From assembly GCA_017590115.1 (NCBI GenBank), contig JAGGNK010006437.1, positions 62,001 to 126,000 on the forward strand: 64,000 nucleotides of DNA, written 5' to 3'. Shown here one piece after another: positions 1 through 10,754 of this stretch. Source of the DNA: Montifringilla adamsi. Taxonomy: Eukaryota > Chordata > Aves > Passeriformes > Passeridae. How positions within the stretch are numbered: the first letter of the stretch is position 1; each line of letters begins with the position of its first letter. Under the pieces are notes generated by a model. That model was not told where the DNA came from. It saw nothing but the letters and a program-made list of their open reading frames with translations, and made no database searches. Both the position numbers and the translations under genes were made by a program.

Positions 1-515
1 CCGCAACCACCAACAACCATCAAAGCATGCTCTGTCTCAGTTCTGGGGTCTTCCACCAGAGGACTGCACATGATCCAGTGCTACATAAGACAGTGTAAAT
101 CCTCCCCCTGCCAGGGGAGGCACCTGAGCACTCCCAGCTGAACCTGAATGGACATTAACTCATTTATGGTATGGACTGTGACCATCATTTCGACCAATGG
201 ACATCAAAATTGCAAAAATCAAGTATCACCACTGGATACACAGGTGGTGATAGCTTTCCTCTCCACTATCTATTTTATCCTTTCTTTCTCTTATTCTCTT
301 TTCTTTATATATTTTCTTAAGTGATATCTTTATAGTTTTATATTGTTATATTTCTATAGATAATAACAAAAGTGGCTAAATACGTCCTTTCCACTGCAAG
401 CAGATTGTTCTAAAATAAACCTGCCATGGTCATTCAGTGTCATTTTACTCTAAATCACCCCAAGGGATCTATTAACAAGAACCTCAGTTACCTCACCTCG
501 GGGGCAGATTTTAAC
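1..515 (+). mobile_element. LTR fragment, plus orientation, cut by the window start
   Basis: This stretch reads like the downstream part of an endogenous retrovirus LTR in the plus orientation. A T/A-rich tract (about 270-370) leads to a polyadenylation signal AATAAA at 414-419, followed by about 95 bases of U5-like sequence ending in TTTTAACA at 515, a CA end as expected. It abuts the R-like repeat of an oppositely oriented LTR, so it probably inserted into or beside that element. The family is recalled, not searched. The 5' end lies outside the window, so no target duplication can be tested. Confidence 0.5.
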
Positions 516-932
516 ATCATCATCATCATTGTCATTAAAAGGTGAGAGAGAGACAAAGTGGAAGAAAACCAAAGACAGACAACTAATGCCCAATGCAATA
601 GCTCACCACCCACTGACCAATGCCCATCCCATGCCCCAGCAGGAATCAGCAGCTCCCAACCATTCCCCCCAGTTTATATCCTGAGCCTGGTGTTCTGTGG
701 TATGCAATATCCATTTGGCCTGTCCAGTTCAGGCCAGGGTGTGCTACATTTCATCTTCTGCATCTGCTCACTGGCAGAGCATGAGGCAGTGAAAAGTGCA
801 TGATTTGGGTAAGCACAACTTAACCGCACCCAAAATACCAACATATTATGAACATCATTCTCATACTGAATCCAAAAAGCAGTCCCGTACCACCTATCAA
901 AAGGAAAACTAACTCCAGCCCAAACCAGGACA
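516..932 (-). mobile_element. LTR fragment, minus orientation (ERV, U3-R part)
   Basis: Read on the minus strand, this begins TGTCCTGGTTTGGGCTGGAG at 932. It carries a TATA box (TATAAAC, plus positions 672-678) and then the GC-rich start of R, and ends in a GATGATGATGATG stretch at 516-535. This order matches an LTR family common in bird genomes that starts with a TTTGGTTTGGGCTGG-like motif and carries ATT/ATG trinucleotide repeats near its polyadenylation region. The usual U5 end is missing on the left, where the plus-oriented LTR begins. Orientation is well supported; the family name is not claimed. Confidence 0.6.
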
Positions 933-2164
933 GCTGTTTCAGACTTTGATGCCTGCTAGTGAAATCCTCTGTGTACTTCTTGTAGGAAAGCATAGAAAGC
1001 AGCTCTGTATATCACTGGGTTTACTTTTATGTGCACTACTTAAAAATTAAGTGTACATTTCCATCAGATAAGGAATTATAGACAAACCCATCCTATAATA
1101 AGCTAACATTATAAAACAATTAACATCTTTAGTCTCTCTGCCATGTAAAATTATCCAATATGGCTTAGCAATTCATCTCCATGTACAGAGAATGCAAGCT
1201 GTTTCTGAAGAGTTATCCCTTTCTTATAAAGCTTAATTTACACATTATTACAGTGTTTTAGGAGAAAACAGCAGGCTTTTAACCTGAAATCAATTTTCAT
1301 AGCTATTTAAAATTTCAGATACCTTTAACTTTTGCTGACTTCCTCAGCAGGAACTGCAATGCTCATTTAGTTCCCTTTCCATTAAGAACTGGGAGTTACA
1401 TTATCCCTAAGCCTAAACAAGATGATGGCACACAAACATAAAAGTTTAAAAATCCACTGTCCTTGGGATATTATAGCCACAAAATGACAACATCATCATT
1501 GGAAAAAAAGAAAAAAGGCTTATAAGTAACATCTTTAATGCAGAAACTGAAATAAACACCCATATTTAAAAATCAAATTTAGGTATGAATAATCTTATAC
1601 TTTTTTTGTTTTCAATTTAGTCACAGGTTATTAAATCCATTAAGATGATTTTCTCTAGATTTTTTTTCTTATAAATGGTTGCCTACATCCTCACAAAATT
1701 ACTTTTAATACCATTAGAACCAATATGATTTTTTTTTTTTACAATTGTTTTAATAGTATAGTGCACTTGACACTTGGTTTTAAACCATTTGCAAGTAAGA
1801 GTAATAAATTAAAGAGTCTAAAGTTTAATAAGTTGGTCATTTTTTTCTGGTTATGTACCTGCCAGTCAAAAGCATTCAGCATTTCAATAAAGGCACTTAG
1901 TAACTGAAGGCTTTTATAAATGCTTATTTATTAATTTACATATTTGCAAAACTTGGAACCAGGAATTTAGAGAGACATGTTTTGCTGCTATGAAAGGTAG
2001 TGGCAATGCTCAGTGGTTTCTACTAAAGGAGATTAGCAGAAGTAAAAGCACATTATTTTCAATTTATAAAGCACTTTATCCTAAATTCTGAGTCAATGAT
2101 TGCTTAGAAAAAGCATCTTGATGGTTTGTTTCATAAATATTCATAGTAGATATTGGTGTGTCTG
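933..2164. other. AT-rich single-copy DNA, no gene seen
   Basis: No repeat family or exon-like structure was recognised. Short homopolymer runs are present (A-rich near 1501, T12 near 1729-1740). A minus-strand AATAAA lies at about 1926-1931 and could serve as a polyadenylation signal for the candidate exon to its right. Confidence 0.5.
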
Positions 2165-2578
2165 TCAATAGGTCTCTATGGCTTTGACATGCTTTCCACA
2201 GCAGATTGTTTTCCAAGCAAGCTTGGCCTGCATTTCCTCTAAACTAAGTGGATTTGCCAGTGATGTGAGCAAAACTTTGATGAAATCTCCAATAATTAGC
2301 CTTGAATCACATTTGTAAATGGCACAGGATTTGTACTTGTTCAGAAACATGCAATCCTCTTCTGCGTAGAACAGCTTTTTAATTGCAGCTTTAATGAGCC
2401 TTACATGGACTAGACTCCCATGAAAAATAAGACTCATAGGGATTCCACCAATTTGTCTTGTCATCATGCCATGTAATTTCTTCTTCAGAAATACTGCATA
2501 ATTGTGACTCAGAAAAATTCCAGTTCTTTCCCCCATACTTCCCAAAGGAAGTCTGTTAATTTTCCTAGTTAAATCCAG
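2165..2578 (-). CDS. Candidate 3' coding exon of an unrecognised protein
   Basis: On the minus strand a frame is open for 137 codons from 2578 to a stop at 2165-2167. The first in-frame ATG is at 2536, but the frame is also open upstream to a TTAG that could be a splice acceptor with a weak pyrimidine tract. The predicted protein has a balanced composition with charged and hydrophobic segments, including KAAIKKLFYAEEDC and PLSLEEMQAKLAW, unlike the low-complexity products of most chance frames here. A minus-strand AATAAA lies about 240 bases past the stop. A possible 23-base exon at 4245-4267 would join it in frame. I recognise no family. A frame of this length is not rare by chance in 64 kb, and a decayed retrocopy is an alternative. 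Confidence 0.35.
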   Translation of the reverse strand: MDLTRKINRLPLGSMGERTGIFLSHNYAVFLKKKLHGMMTRQIGGIPMSLIFHGSLVHVRLIKAAIKKLFYAEEDCMFLNKYKSCAIYKCDSRLIIGDFIKVLLTSLANPLSLEEMQAKLAWKTICCGKHVKAIETY

Positions 2579-2896
2579 CTAATATGACTATCTTCAATTT
2601 AAAAAGTTATTTAAGTGCTTCTTTTTCACTCTTAAGGCAATTTGGTCCTCTGATAAATTTAGTGCTCAAACAATAAACACTGTGTTTTAGTTAAGAAAAA
2701 CCTGACTATACCAGGAATAAGTGTTTGGAATCATTTGCTTAAAAGACTTTTGTCTGGAAACAAGGTATAGTTATTTAAGAGTTAATATAAATTAGCAAAC
2801 TAAATGACTTAGCTAATTTTTCCATCATTTTCATTACTTTTGGGAACACCCCTTTCAAAATGCTAAAGTTCACATAGTTTATAAATTTGGTGGGGG
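2579..2896. other. AT-rich spacer, nothing recognised
   Basis: AT-rich DNA between the candidate exon and the CR1 tail. If the exon is real, this would be its upstream intron, with the acceptor at 2579-2580. Confidence 0.4.
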
Positions 2897-3190
2897 TCAG
2901 TCACTTTTACCAAGTAATAAGTGATAGATTGAAAGGAAATGGCCTCAAGTTGTAACAGGGAAGCAATTATTTTATTAAGAAAAATTTCTCTACTGAAAGG
3001 GTTATCCAGGACTAGAACAGGGTGACCAGGGATGTGGTTGAGTCAGGATCCCTGGAATTATTGAAATATTGTTTAGATGTGGCACTTGGAGACATGGTTT
3101 AATGGTAGGCTTGGTAGTGTTTACAGTTGCACCTCATGATTGAACAGTTCTTTCTAACCTAAATGAGTCTATAAATCTATGATTCTATAT
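2897..3190 (+). mobile_element. CR1 LINE, 3'-end fragment
   Basis: The stretch follows the CR1 3' region in order: a segment like ATGGCCTCAAGTTG, then AAAAATTTCT, then GTGGTTGAGTCA with GGATCCCTGGA, then TTCTAACCTAAATGA. It ends in CTATGATTCTAT, the degenerate form of the ATTCTRTG tail. It is 5'-truncated and diverged, which suggests an old insertion. No coding capacity remains. Confidence 0.8.
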
Positions 3191-3259
3191 TATGAGTCTA
3201 TCAGTTATTTCATTCTAAAAATACTGATACTCTCTCCCATACAATATTCTGTGTGTATC

Positions 3260-3932
3260 TCTCGGGATCTCCTCTGGTCTGGTCTGGTTGGTGTGATTGG
3301 GAAGATCCCGAGGTGTGTCTCTGTTAAAAGTCTCTTTTCTCTTACCCAGCAGCCGAAGAAGGAGTCGAGAAGTCTTCGGTTCACATTCTCAAGGTTGTTT
3401 ATTATTTCTTTACCTCAAACATTTTCTGTCTGGCCCGCCAAGGTCTGTTCTGCAGGTCGGTCTGAGGCACTCTCTCCGCCTCTCAGGCTGGTGCTATCTT
3501 TTTATAACAAAAACTACGTATACTATGTTTACAATTATGTTCCAATACCTATCACCTATGTTAGACAGTGACTTTCTACTCTAAACCAATCTGTGAATGC
3601 CAACATCATCCTGAACATGGATGTCAGGGAGAAGAAAGAAGGAGGACAGGGCACACCCAAATCCCTCCATCTTGGAACCCCTGACCCCCATGTACAGAAT
3701 CCTGAACCCCCCTGTACAAGGTCCAAAACCCCCCTGTACAGGGCTCCAAAATTTTTCCCTTCACCCTGTGATTGCTACTACTATGCTACTTAAACTTTTG
3801 TGACCTGTAATTCTTCATATAAAGTTGGTAATTTGCTCCATGGGTTGAGATCGAATTTCCAGGTGTCTTTAGCTTCCTGCCAGGGTCTCTGAGCCATCCA
3901 GGGCATCCAGAGAGGTGTCCTGGGTTCCGACA
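3260..3932 (-). mobile_element. Solo LTR, ERVK-like, minus orientation
   Basis: Flanked by a direct 6-base repeat TGTATC (3254-3259 and 3933-3938, extending one more base), the duplication size of ERVK elements. On the minus strand it starts TGTCGGAACCCAGG. It has a TATA box (TATAAAAAG; plus 3497-3505) and about 100 bases later AATAAA (plus 3398-3403), a normal U3-R-U5 order. The distal end reads CGAGA instead of the canonical CA, so either one terminal base has mutated or the boundary is off by a base or two. Tandem CCCCCCTGTACA-type units occur in U3 at about 3690-3745. No internal retroviral sequence adjoins it. The open frames within it are incidental. Confidence 0.8.
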
Positions 3933-3938
3933 TGTATC

Positions 3939-5507
3939 TGTGTTGGAGGAGATAAGGTTGAGAAGATCAGCGGATTATATCTTAATTTATCAGCACTTAA
4001 TATCTAATCATACAGGTTCTATTGTGTATGCATGCATATATGGAATATTATATATATGATGTACATAAGTAAACCCATGTATGTACAGATGTATACTGTA
4101 TATTCATTCCATTAATAATAATCATTTTAATGTATAATATTAGCTGGAAAAAGAATTAACCCCAAGCACCTTTTTAACCTCAAAGGAATGGATAATTATC
4201 TTTAATGATTCCACATAACAAATATGCCAGTCGGGGTTACTTACATTAAAGTTCATCAAAAGAGAATCTGGAATCAAAGGGCCTTCACGTTAGAAGAAAC
4301 TAAACAACATAAGTAAGCAATACTGTGACTTGAATACAAAATTTCCAGTCTGTAGTTCAGAAAGTATAATGAGCAAGTTTAATGAGTTCATTTAATGTGC
4401 AAGAAGCAGCAATCCCTGGGCAGTTTTTGTCTAAGGGATGATACTTACAGAATTATTTTAAATGGCTTTTAAGGTTCATTTTCTGCTGGGACACACCTAA
4501 AGTATTGCATAGCTACAAAAAATTATTGCAAATACTGAAACATTATAAAGCTTGTTCCACCTTTTATATCAAGATAAAAAACACAACACACCACAAAAAG
4601 AAAAAAAAGTCCAAAAACTGTTGTATTTTTAAATTTGTAATCTTACCATACCAGAATGTACAAGTTTTGTTGGACATTTATCATGATTTGCATTGGCATG
4701 ACAAAGAGGCCATGGTAAATAGGAATATTAACTCAAAGGAGTAGCACTTTTGAAACAATAACAACATGTACAGAAATATAAAGGTCAGCTTTTCAAACAG
4801 GGACTGCATCTATTGGATATTTATAATTATAAAATATATTTTTCCAACTTCTAATTAGTTGTCTATTTAAACAACTTTAAAGCAAATTTACTCTTTTATG
4901 TATTACTGGCTTCCGGTGTCCGAGGATATAAAATGTGTCTGCTAACACTTTTCTTTATGAAAAAACTTTGCTTTTTCTGGACTATCACTATCAATTATTA
5001 CTTTGACAGCAATGTCTAGTAGCCTCTAAAAATACTTGTGCTTTTTGTTCAAGGCACAAATACATGACGTCACATAGCTAATAACAGTCCAGAATAATCT
5101 AAATAGGAATTACAGGAGTCAAGCAGATGCAAACAAGGTCTAAAGGCATCAATCAATCAAGGGAAATAAGAAACCTAGAATTGATTTTTTTTTTTTTTTT
5201 AATAGTTTGTAGTCATGGTTCTGCCACCATGTGGTTCTTGGAATCCTGCAAAAATGAGGTATTCCAAAGCCTGGTAAACTTCTTGGAACACACAGGTTTC
5301 TGTGTCTATTCAAAAAAAAACCCAAACAACACCAACTAAAAAAACCCAGGTTTTGGTTTTTTTAAGCTGCACAGGCAACTTCTTGGAGATGGCACAAGAA
5401 AAGTTGTTAGTACGCATGGAGTGTTTCCTGCATTCATCCACTGGCCTGTTCTCATACTGAGCTTCTGGTTCACTGGGTCTCAGCTGAACACAAATATGTG
5501 TTAGAAT
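3939..5507. other. AT-rich single-copy DNA with a possible microexon
   Basis: No repeat family was recognised. A 23-base exon-like segment (4245-4267, minus) is listed separately. T16 occurs at 5185-5200. A minus-strand ATTAAA (plus 5198-5203) could be a polyadenylation signal for the candidate exon at 5508-5721. Confidence 0.45.
4245..4267 (-). CDS. Possible 23-base microexon
   Basis: On the minus strand the acceptor CCCTTTGATTCCAG is followed by 23 bases and a consensus donor GTAAGTAAC. One frame is open (SLLMNFN after a two-base carry-over) and ends in phase 0, matching the phase needed by the candidate exon at 2165-2578. Microexons of this size are easily produced by chance, and nothing else supports it. 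Confidence 0.18.
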
Positions 5508-5721
5508 CTAAGGACACTCTGAAGTCAGAAACCAGAGGAACAATAGGTTGTGTTCTCTCAAGGTTAGAGAGAAATAAAACAACTTTGCAAAGATCATTAA
5601 TTTGTCCAGAAGTCTGAAAATAGTGGACTCAGAAGTTCTATCCAGTCTGATGATAAGTAGTCCAAAATATACAACAAGCAAGATCACGGTCATGAAGACA
5701 AGAAGAAGCATTAAATATCTC
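5508..5721 (-). CDS. Candidate terminal exon encoding a membrane segment
   Basis: A strong acceptor on the minus strand (TTGTTTCCTCTCTTGCAG, ending at 5722) leads into a frame open for about 70 codons to a stop at 5508-5510. After one carried-over base, the product begins RYLM and runs through a hydrophobic stretch of about 20 residues (core VILLVVYFGLLII). This is followed by the charged RLDRTSES and then LLDKLMIF, as expected for one membrane-spanning helix with a cytosolic flank. No internal donor was seen, so it would be a last exon, with ATTAAA at plus 5198-5203. The family is not recognised. It cannot be an internal exon of the same transcript as 2165-2578 without an unseen donor. Confidence 0.33.
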
Positions 5722-5949
5722 CTGCAAGAGAGGAAACAACATTACAGAGGAAGAAATCAGGAGAGACATTGTCATGCAGTTCATCTGAACGACACACTGA
5801 CCAGATGAAAGGTTTTCTTCACAGGTATGTTAGAGAAGAGAAGCCATTTATTAGGATATTCTCTAGCCCATTTTCAGATGGACAATCCCATCTGCTACCA
5901 CAAGGCATCCAGACTCTGTGAAGATGATGTTTCTGCACGGTATATGTTA

Positions 5950-6115
5950 CTAAATAGGCCTCATCCCTGGCAGTGATCAGGGCCAGGCTGGAGGGAACCC
6001 TGAGCAGCCTGGCTGAGTGGAAGGTGTCCCTGCCCATGGCAGGGAGTTGGAACGACATGATCCAACCCTTTAAGGTCACTTCCAATCCAGGGTATTCTGT
6101 GATGATTCTGTGAGT
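5950..6115 (+). mobile_element. CR1 LINE, 3'-end fragment
   Basis: Contains the CR1 terminal block: a CATCCCTGGCAGTGATCAGG segment, GCCAGGCTGGA, GGTGTCCCTGCCCATGGCAG and a GGTCACTTCCAAT segment. It ends in two tail units (ATTCTGTGATGATTCTGTG). Strongly 5'-truncated and fairly well preserved. Confidence 0.88.
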
Positions 6116-7415
6116 ACATGGCACTACTGAATGCAAATGTATATGTCAACTAGCTGAAAAAATTATCTATGGTAAGCATCAAGGTTTCTGTTCTGTCAAG
6201 AATTATCTTGGTTGTCAGTGTAGTCCTGCTATCAGATCACTAAAATAGATTTGATTTAAAGAGAATAAACTAATAGATGAGTGATTTTGACTCATCAGTT
6301 ATTACCAATATTTGTGGAACAATTTTCTTGTGTAAGCTTCTTGGTCTGCAAAAAGTAGTTATTTTCAAGTTGTGAAAATTTCTGTTATGATGCAACATAG
6401 AATATGAAGCACATAAAAGCAAATATTTAACATTGTAAGCAATAAGCTATCAAACAACTATTCTGTGCTTCTCAGGGAGACAAACACTGAAAATAACACT
6501 CAGATTCTACATCCATTTGGCTTCTCAAGAAAAATGTACCAAACAACCCACCCCAGCTCACAGGCGAGATGTTCTTGAAGTTTTAAGAAGATTTTGAGCT
6601 GCTCATCCCCACCCCCTAATCTGGCATGCTGAGGTCTGTCAAGCTGATACAGACTGCATGGCACCACAGAGGTACAGAGATACAGGCTCTGGTGTCTCAT
6701 GACTTTTACCAGATCTAAGGCAAATTAGCACTCCTTACCCTGGCCGTGTGCTCTCCCTGCCCCAAATATGATGCAGAAGAGTGAATTTACCAATGATTAC
6801 ACAGAGTCTGTTGTTCCTTTTCCAGACAATAACAAATGTATCTACTTGGAGTTGCATCGATCCAGATAGCTCATGTATCTGGGCCGTGCAGTGGGGTAGC
6901 TCTCACCCCTTCTCACTCAACATTTACAATGGACTGCGTAGAGCAACACCACGCAGTCCAGTGTAAGCACTGGCCATACTGCAGTATTATAGAAACCACT
7001 CTATGTCTTAAACAGTGTACCAAAGCAAAGTTTCTATAATGAATTATTTCTGTTTCCATGCCATTGACATGTTTTTTTCAAAGGAGACCTCCAAACTACT
7101 GAAACAATGGCACACTAGGAACATAGCAGAATAATATGCCCAGCATAATCAGGGAAGAAAAAAAAAATAATTCATTGCGGTATTTGGCAAATTTATAATA
7201 CTCAGGATTCACAAGCAGAACTCAGCATTGAAAAACTTGACTGAAGAATCTGTTAGTATATCTCTTAGTGTTTTTGCAAGTTAAATGCAAAATTAGTTTG
7301 TAGTAATTTGACAAGCCTCAAACATTACAAAAGAGCTTGAAGGCGTACAAACTACTTTGTGTTGAGGAGCAATGCACAGTGATATATTCAGCTACATTCT
7401 ATTTTAATCACCTTC
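6116..7415. other. Single-copy DNA with a 10-bp perfect hairpin
   Basis: No repeat family was recognised. A good acceptor-like sequence (GTTGTTCCTTTTCCAG, near 6818-6833) opens a frame of about 45 codons, but no donor follows it. The hairpin at 6930-6960 is listed separately. Confidence 0.45.
6930..6960. repeat. Perfect inverted repeat (10-bp arms, 11-base loop)
   Basis: TGGACTGCGT at 6930-6939 is matched exactly by ACGCAGTCCA at 6951-6960. The function is unknown. It is too short on its own for a microRNA precursor. Confidence 0.7.
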
Positions 7416-7420
7416 TTTGT

Positions 7421-8486
7421 TGTATTGGGTTCTCACAGCCAGGTTTTGGTAGCCAGGGGCTACAGGGGTGACTTCAGTGAGGAGCTGCCAGAACCTTCCC
7501 CCATTTCTGACAAACCAGCTCCAGCTGGCTTCCAGACAGAGGTGTCACCGCCCAATGCTGAGCCAATCAGTGAAGGTGGTAACACCTCTGAGAAAACATA
7601 TTTAAGAAGGAGAACAGAAAATGATATTGCACAGAAGTAATTGCAGTCAGAAGAGAGAGAAGTGAGAACATGTGAGAGGAACAGCCCTGCAGACACCAAG
7701 ATTAGTGGAGAAGGATGGGCAGGTGTTACTCCAGAGCTGAGATTCCCCTGAAGCCCATGGTGAAGCCCATGGGGATGCTGAGATTCCCCTGCAGCCCATG
7801 AAAGAGGCACACACCAGAGCAGATGGATTCTGAGAGAAGGCTTTGACCCTGTGGGAAGCCCATGCTGGAACAGGATCCTGGCAGTGACTTAGGATCCCAT
7901 GGAGAGAGAGCCCACCTTGGAGCAGGTTTTGTGGTAGGACTTGTGACACTGTAGGGGATCTGTGCTGAAGCAGCCTATTCCTGAAGGACTGACCCTGTGG
8001 GGGTGACCCGTGCTGGAGCAGTTTTTCATTAGCTGTAGCCCGTGGGATGGATTCACACTGGAGAAGTTTCCAGAGGACTCTCCCATGGAAGGGACCCCCA
8101 TCCTGGAGCAGGGAAAGCACTCTGCTCCCTTAGGGGGAAGCAGTGGCAAAAACATTCTGTGATGAACTGGCCATAACCACACTTCCTCATTTCCCTCTGC
8201 TATTGGTGGGCAGGAGGTAGCACTTGGGAAGGAGGGAGCTGTAGTGGAGGAAGTAGGTTTTAAGATTTAATTTTCATTATCCTCTTCTGAATTTGATTGG
8301 TAATAAAGTCTATTAATATCCCATCAGGTCTGTTTTGCCTGTAATGATAATTGATGAGCGACCTCTCCCTATCCTCATCTCAACTCATGACCCTTTTGTT
8401 ACACTTTCTCTCCAGTGTGCAGTTGGAGAGAGGAGGGATAGAGTGACATTGGCGGGAACCTGACATCCAGCCAGGGCCAACACACA
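7421..8486 (+). mobile_element. Solo LTR, ERVL-like, plus orientation, with target duplication
   Basis: A complete LTR of about 1,066 bases with TG and CA ends and a 5-base duplication TTTGT (7416-7420 and 8487-8491), the size typical of ERVL. Its start resembles a bird ERVL LTR (AGGTTTTGGTAGCC followed by GGCTACAGGGGTGACTTC). It has a CCAAT box at 7562-7567, a TATA-like TATTTAAG at 7599-7606 and AATAAAG at 8302-8308. Between about 7730 and 8115 there are imperfect tandem units built around CCATGCTGGAGCAG and ATGGGCTGCAGGGGAATCTC-like motifs (seen on either strand). No internal viral sequence follows, so it is a solo LTR. The open frames on the opposite strand (7460-8182) are by-products of these repeats. 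Confidence 0.85.
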
Positions 8487-8491
8487 TTTGT

Positions 8492-8842
8492 CTATTCTCT
8501 TCATTTTTTAAAAATTCCTATTCGTTTTAACAACAATTCTAAATTTTAAAAAGGAAAACTTAATAGTTCCTGCTCTTTGTAGGTGTCACATGCTTTTCAG
8601 AGCAGAAAAAATTATGATATACTTAGTTTCCTGAGGTTATCAAAAAAACTTGCAAAGGTTACTTTTAATTCTACTTGAGAGAATTATAAGACAATTCATA
8701 CTTGTAATAAAAATGCTATTGCCTAAGTTTTGAATTTATGTGTACATGTCTATATAGAAACATATGATACAACACTGCAAAAAGACATATAAAGCTTTGG
8801 AATAGATATCACTTGGCTTTTAACAAATTACTTTCCAAGTTC
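8492..8842. other. AT-rich spacer between two LTRs
   Basis: No gene or repeat was recognised. Confidence 0.5.
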
Positions 8843-9219
8843 TGCCGCTTTCCTTCCCCCGCCTAGCTGGTGTTGAGTGTGGGGGGCGGCAGTTTTCCCC
8901 CTGGAGCTCCTTGAATCCCAGTTGTCAGTTGTTTTGGCGCAGTATAAAACACAGGCAGCGCACAGGGGTCCCAGGGAAACTTTATTTGATGGTGTTTCTT
9001 CCCCTCTTTCTTCCTGGGCTCCGATGCAGGGGCCAGCAAAGACTTATATCTCAGGGGAAAGGCAGGGGCAGACCCAACTTCCAACAAATCAGGAGAGTTG
9101 GGAGTAAAAACCCAGGCGGGGAATAACAGTAATGAACCAATAAACTTCCAAGGAAGGAAAACAGTCTTAGGAAATGGGTAAAATTTGGAGAAATAGAAAC
9201 TAGAAACTAGCTGACGACA
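8843..9219 (-). mobile_element. Solo LTR, minus orientation (ERVK/ERV1-like)
   Basis: Read on the minus strand, it starts TGTCGTCAGC at 9219. It has a TATA box (ATATAAG; plus 9043-9049), about 60 bases later AATAAAG (plus 8980-8986), and a GC-rich U5 with a run of C. It may end CGGCA at 8843; an alternative end is at 8871. U3, promoter, polyadenylation signal and U5 follow in the right order. No clean target duplication was found at either boundary choice, so the edges are approximate. The open frames at 8863-9261 are incidental. Confidence 0.7.
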
Positions 9220-10754
9220 TTTCTGGGAAAAGGGTGGAGACAAAAGAAAGTCCAGCACCAAGTAAAAGTACTAAATCACAAATCAAACCATAGACCCACT
9301 GATAAAACAAAAAGCACGATACAACACCAAGTATTTTTGCATAGTGCATCAAGTGCTGTATTTCAGAACTTAGAAGTAAATCAGTTGTTAATATAGAGGA
9401 TCCATTAGTATTGAAATTGTCAGCAAAAAGTAATAGCTGTGCATGTTCAAGGTTATAAAAAATATGTTTAGCTATGGAAAAATGGAATTATCAGTATTCA
9501 TTTGAAATAATTACTACTAACCAATATGATGCTTCATTAATAAATAAAATGTGCAACTGACCTGGTTAAAAAACACTATCATTAGGAAATTTCATGCAGC
9601 TTTCAGTGACTCAACAAAATTAGTTTTCGGCCATATTCTAAGGAATTAAATCATTAATTTTCACAAGACAGAATATTATGTTTTTACGTCCTCTCTATTA
9701 AATTGGATGTGCATTGCTGATAATCCCATATCAGTCGGAGTTTTTGTATTAAAGAGCATTTCAAAATTCCCTCTCCAGTGATTTTCCGTGTAAGTTAAAC
9801 TTCTTTGGTGGTATGCCAAAAGACGTGATATAATCCTTTGGAAAGTATGTTTTCCATCTCTTCTCCACAGATAGTAGATTTTTCAGTCTTCTGCCTGCTC
9901 AGTTGCTTTCTTTTCTACTGTAGAAACATTTGAAGGAGAATGGACAAATTCTTTGTCCTTCCTGAAACTAGATGGTGTTGCCTGATAAACTGAGATGTGG
10001 AGGTGGTCAAAAGTCAGTTTTGTGTCTCCTGCCTATTTGCCATCTGGGTATTGTTTTGAATCATGCTACAAGAATACATATCTACATATCCAATATGCCA
10101 TAAAGGAGATGAATAACACAAGTTACTAACAGTACTTAAATTCTTTCTTTTTCACTGTTCAAAACCAATTCTGCTTCTAAAAAGGGCTGTGTGTTCTCTC
10201 AAAATAACAGTTTTGTAAGTAGTTAAATAATAATGCTTTAAAGGTGGTTAGAATTATTTGATACTTTCTGTTACAAACTGTTGTTTTCAGATAATTGCAA
10301 CTAAACAAAATATAAAGCACTCCAGATGATGTTTTCCATTTTAGATGTCTGAGATGGATTTAAAAAAAATAAAAAAAATCAATGTATTTGTTCTTTTCAA
10401 AATAGGATTAGGAAAAAATCCAATGCTTTCCTCATATCAGTCAATAAATAGATCTAATGTATATGACTGAAAATGTTGAATCTTTGTTAATGATGTTTGA
10501 AAGCTGTAAGAAATCTTGTTAGGTGCTAGTGAGCTCTCAGTACATATCCCAGTCTGTGCTGGAGGGACACAGGCTCCCACATGTCTGCAGGGATTACCCT
10601 TGTTTTCCCATCTCAGTGGAATCGAATGAATGGAATTCTAATGAATATGGTCTTTTGCAACTTAAAAGTCCAGCAAAATACAAAGGATGTGAGAGTGTAA
10701 TTGAAGTATGTGTCATCATGGGTATGCTCTAGGGGGGTGAATTTCTGTGTTTAC
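9220..10754. other. AT-rich single-copy DNA, no gene seen
   Basis: A strong acceptor-like tract (TTGCTTTCTTTTCTACTGTAG, near 9902-9922) is followed by short open frames, but no matching donor. Nothing else was recognised. Confidence 0.5.

Noticed and set aside
4449..4478. Minus-strand segment with a consensus donor (GTAAGTAT) and an acceptor-like CCCAGCAG
   Set aside because: All three frames contain stops, so it cannot be an internal coding exon.
6834..6966. Plus-strand frame after a good acceptor
   Set aside because: No donor or polyadenylation signal follows, and the frame overlaps the hairpin; probably chance.
7460..8182. Overlapping minus-strand frames of up to 157 codons
   Set aside because: They lie wholly inside the ERVL-like LTR and are produced by its GC-rich tandem units.
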